Source: Gemmatimonadota bacterium
GTDB taxonomy: Bacteria; Latescibacterota; UBA2968; UBA8231
Reading direction: 5' to 3'
Assembly: GCA_009845645.1 (NCBI GenBank)
Contig: VXZF01000044.1
Coordinates: 1-7,143, forward strand
Length of the DNA stretch: 7,143 nt
Shown: piece after piece, positions 6,675 to 7,143 of the stretch
Layout: each line of letters starts with the position of its first letter
Position numbering within the stretch: position 1 is the first letter of the stretch
Notes under the pieces: model-generated
The model's database searches: none
What the model was told of the DNA's origin: nothing
The model's input: the letters and a program-made list of their open reading frames with translations, nothing else
Made by a program: the position numbers and the translations under genes

Positions 6675-6716
6675 ATTATTCGGACAGGCAAAACCGACTT
6701 CTGAGAGGGAATCGAC

Positions 6717-7143
<427 letters not shown>

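Noticed and set aside
6670..6698. Sigma-70 promoter using TTGCAA as -35 element
   Set aside because: No -10-like hexamer lies at 16-18 nt spacing; the TTGCA is better explained as the sigma-54 -12 element.

Overview
The window looks like a chromosomal segment of a diderm, moderately GC-rich (roughly 60% by eye) bacterium. A lipoprotein and an outer-membrane beta-barrel show the outer membrane. A bacterial geranylgeranylglyceryl-phosphate synthase of the kind common in the FCB group, and a PorV/DUF5723-like barrel, point towards FCB or an FCB-related candidate phylum (Latescibacterota-like lineages fit). This placement is inference, since no rRNA or other phylogenetic marker is present. All genes are on the + strand and I see no mobile element, CRISPR array, tRNA or rRNA.

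Layout: (1) 1-284, the 3' end of an archaeal-type ether-lipid gene (GGGP synthase, PcrB family). (2) 296-568 and 565-2331, the general PTS proteins HPr and enzyme I, overlapping by 4 nt with a TTG start for enzyme I. (3) 2351-3517, S-adenosylmethionine synthetase. (4) 3537-5108, an unrecognised lipoprotein made of repeated beta-rich units. (5) 5089-6558, an outer-membrane beta-barrel whose start overlaps the lipoprotein gene. (6) 6559-6716, an intergenic stretch carrying a near-perfect sigma-54 (-24/-12) promoter. (7) 6717 to the right edge, the 5' end of a ClpB-type disaggregase that begins directly at the first AAA+ domain and so lacks the usual N-terminal Clp_N domain.

Genes 1-5 are separated by gaps of 19 nt or less, or by overlaps, and probably form one transcription unit. 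HPr and enzyme I form the phosphoenolpyruvate-to-HPr phosphorelay; HPr keeps both His15 and the Ser46-equivalent regulatory serine. MetK supplies SAM. The lipoprotein and barrel look like a translationally coupled envelope pair of unknown function. The clpB-like gene is a separate unit, apparently controlled by sigma-54 and an unidentified enhancer-binding activator.

The most noteworthy observations are the sigma-54 promoter in front of a ClpB without an N-domain, and the lipoprotein/beta-barrel pair, whose barrel carries an EF-hand-like aspartate loop. The rest is recognisable housekeeping content in an uncommon arrangement.
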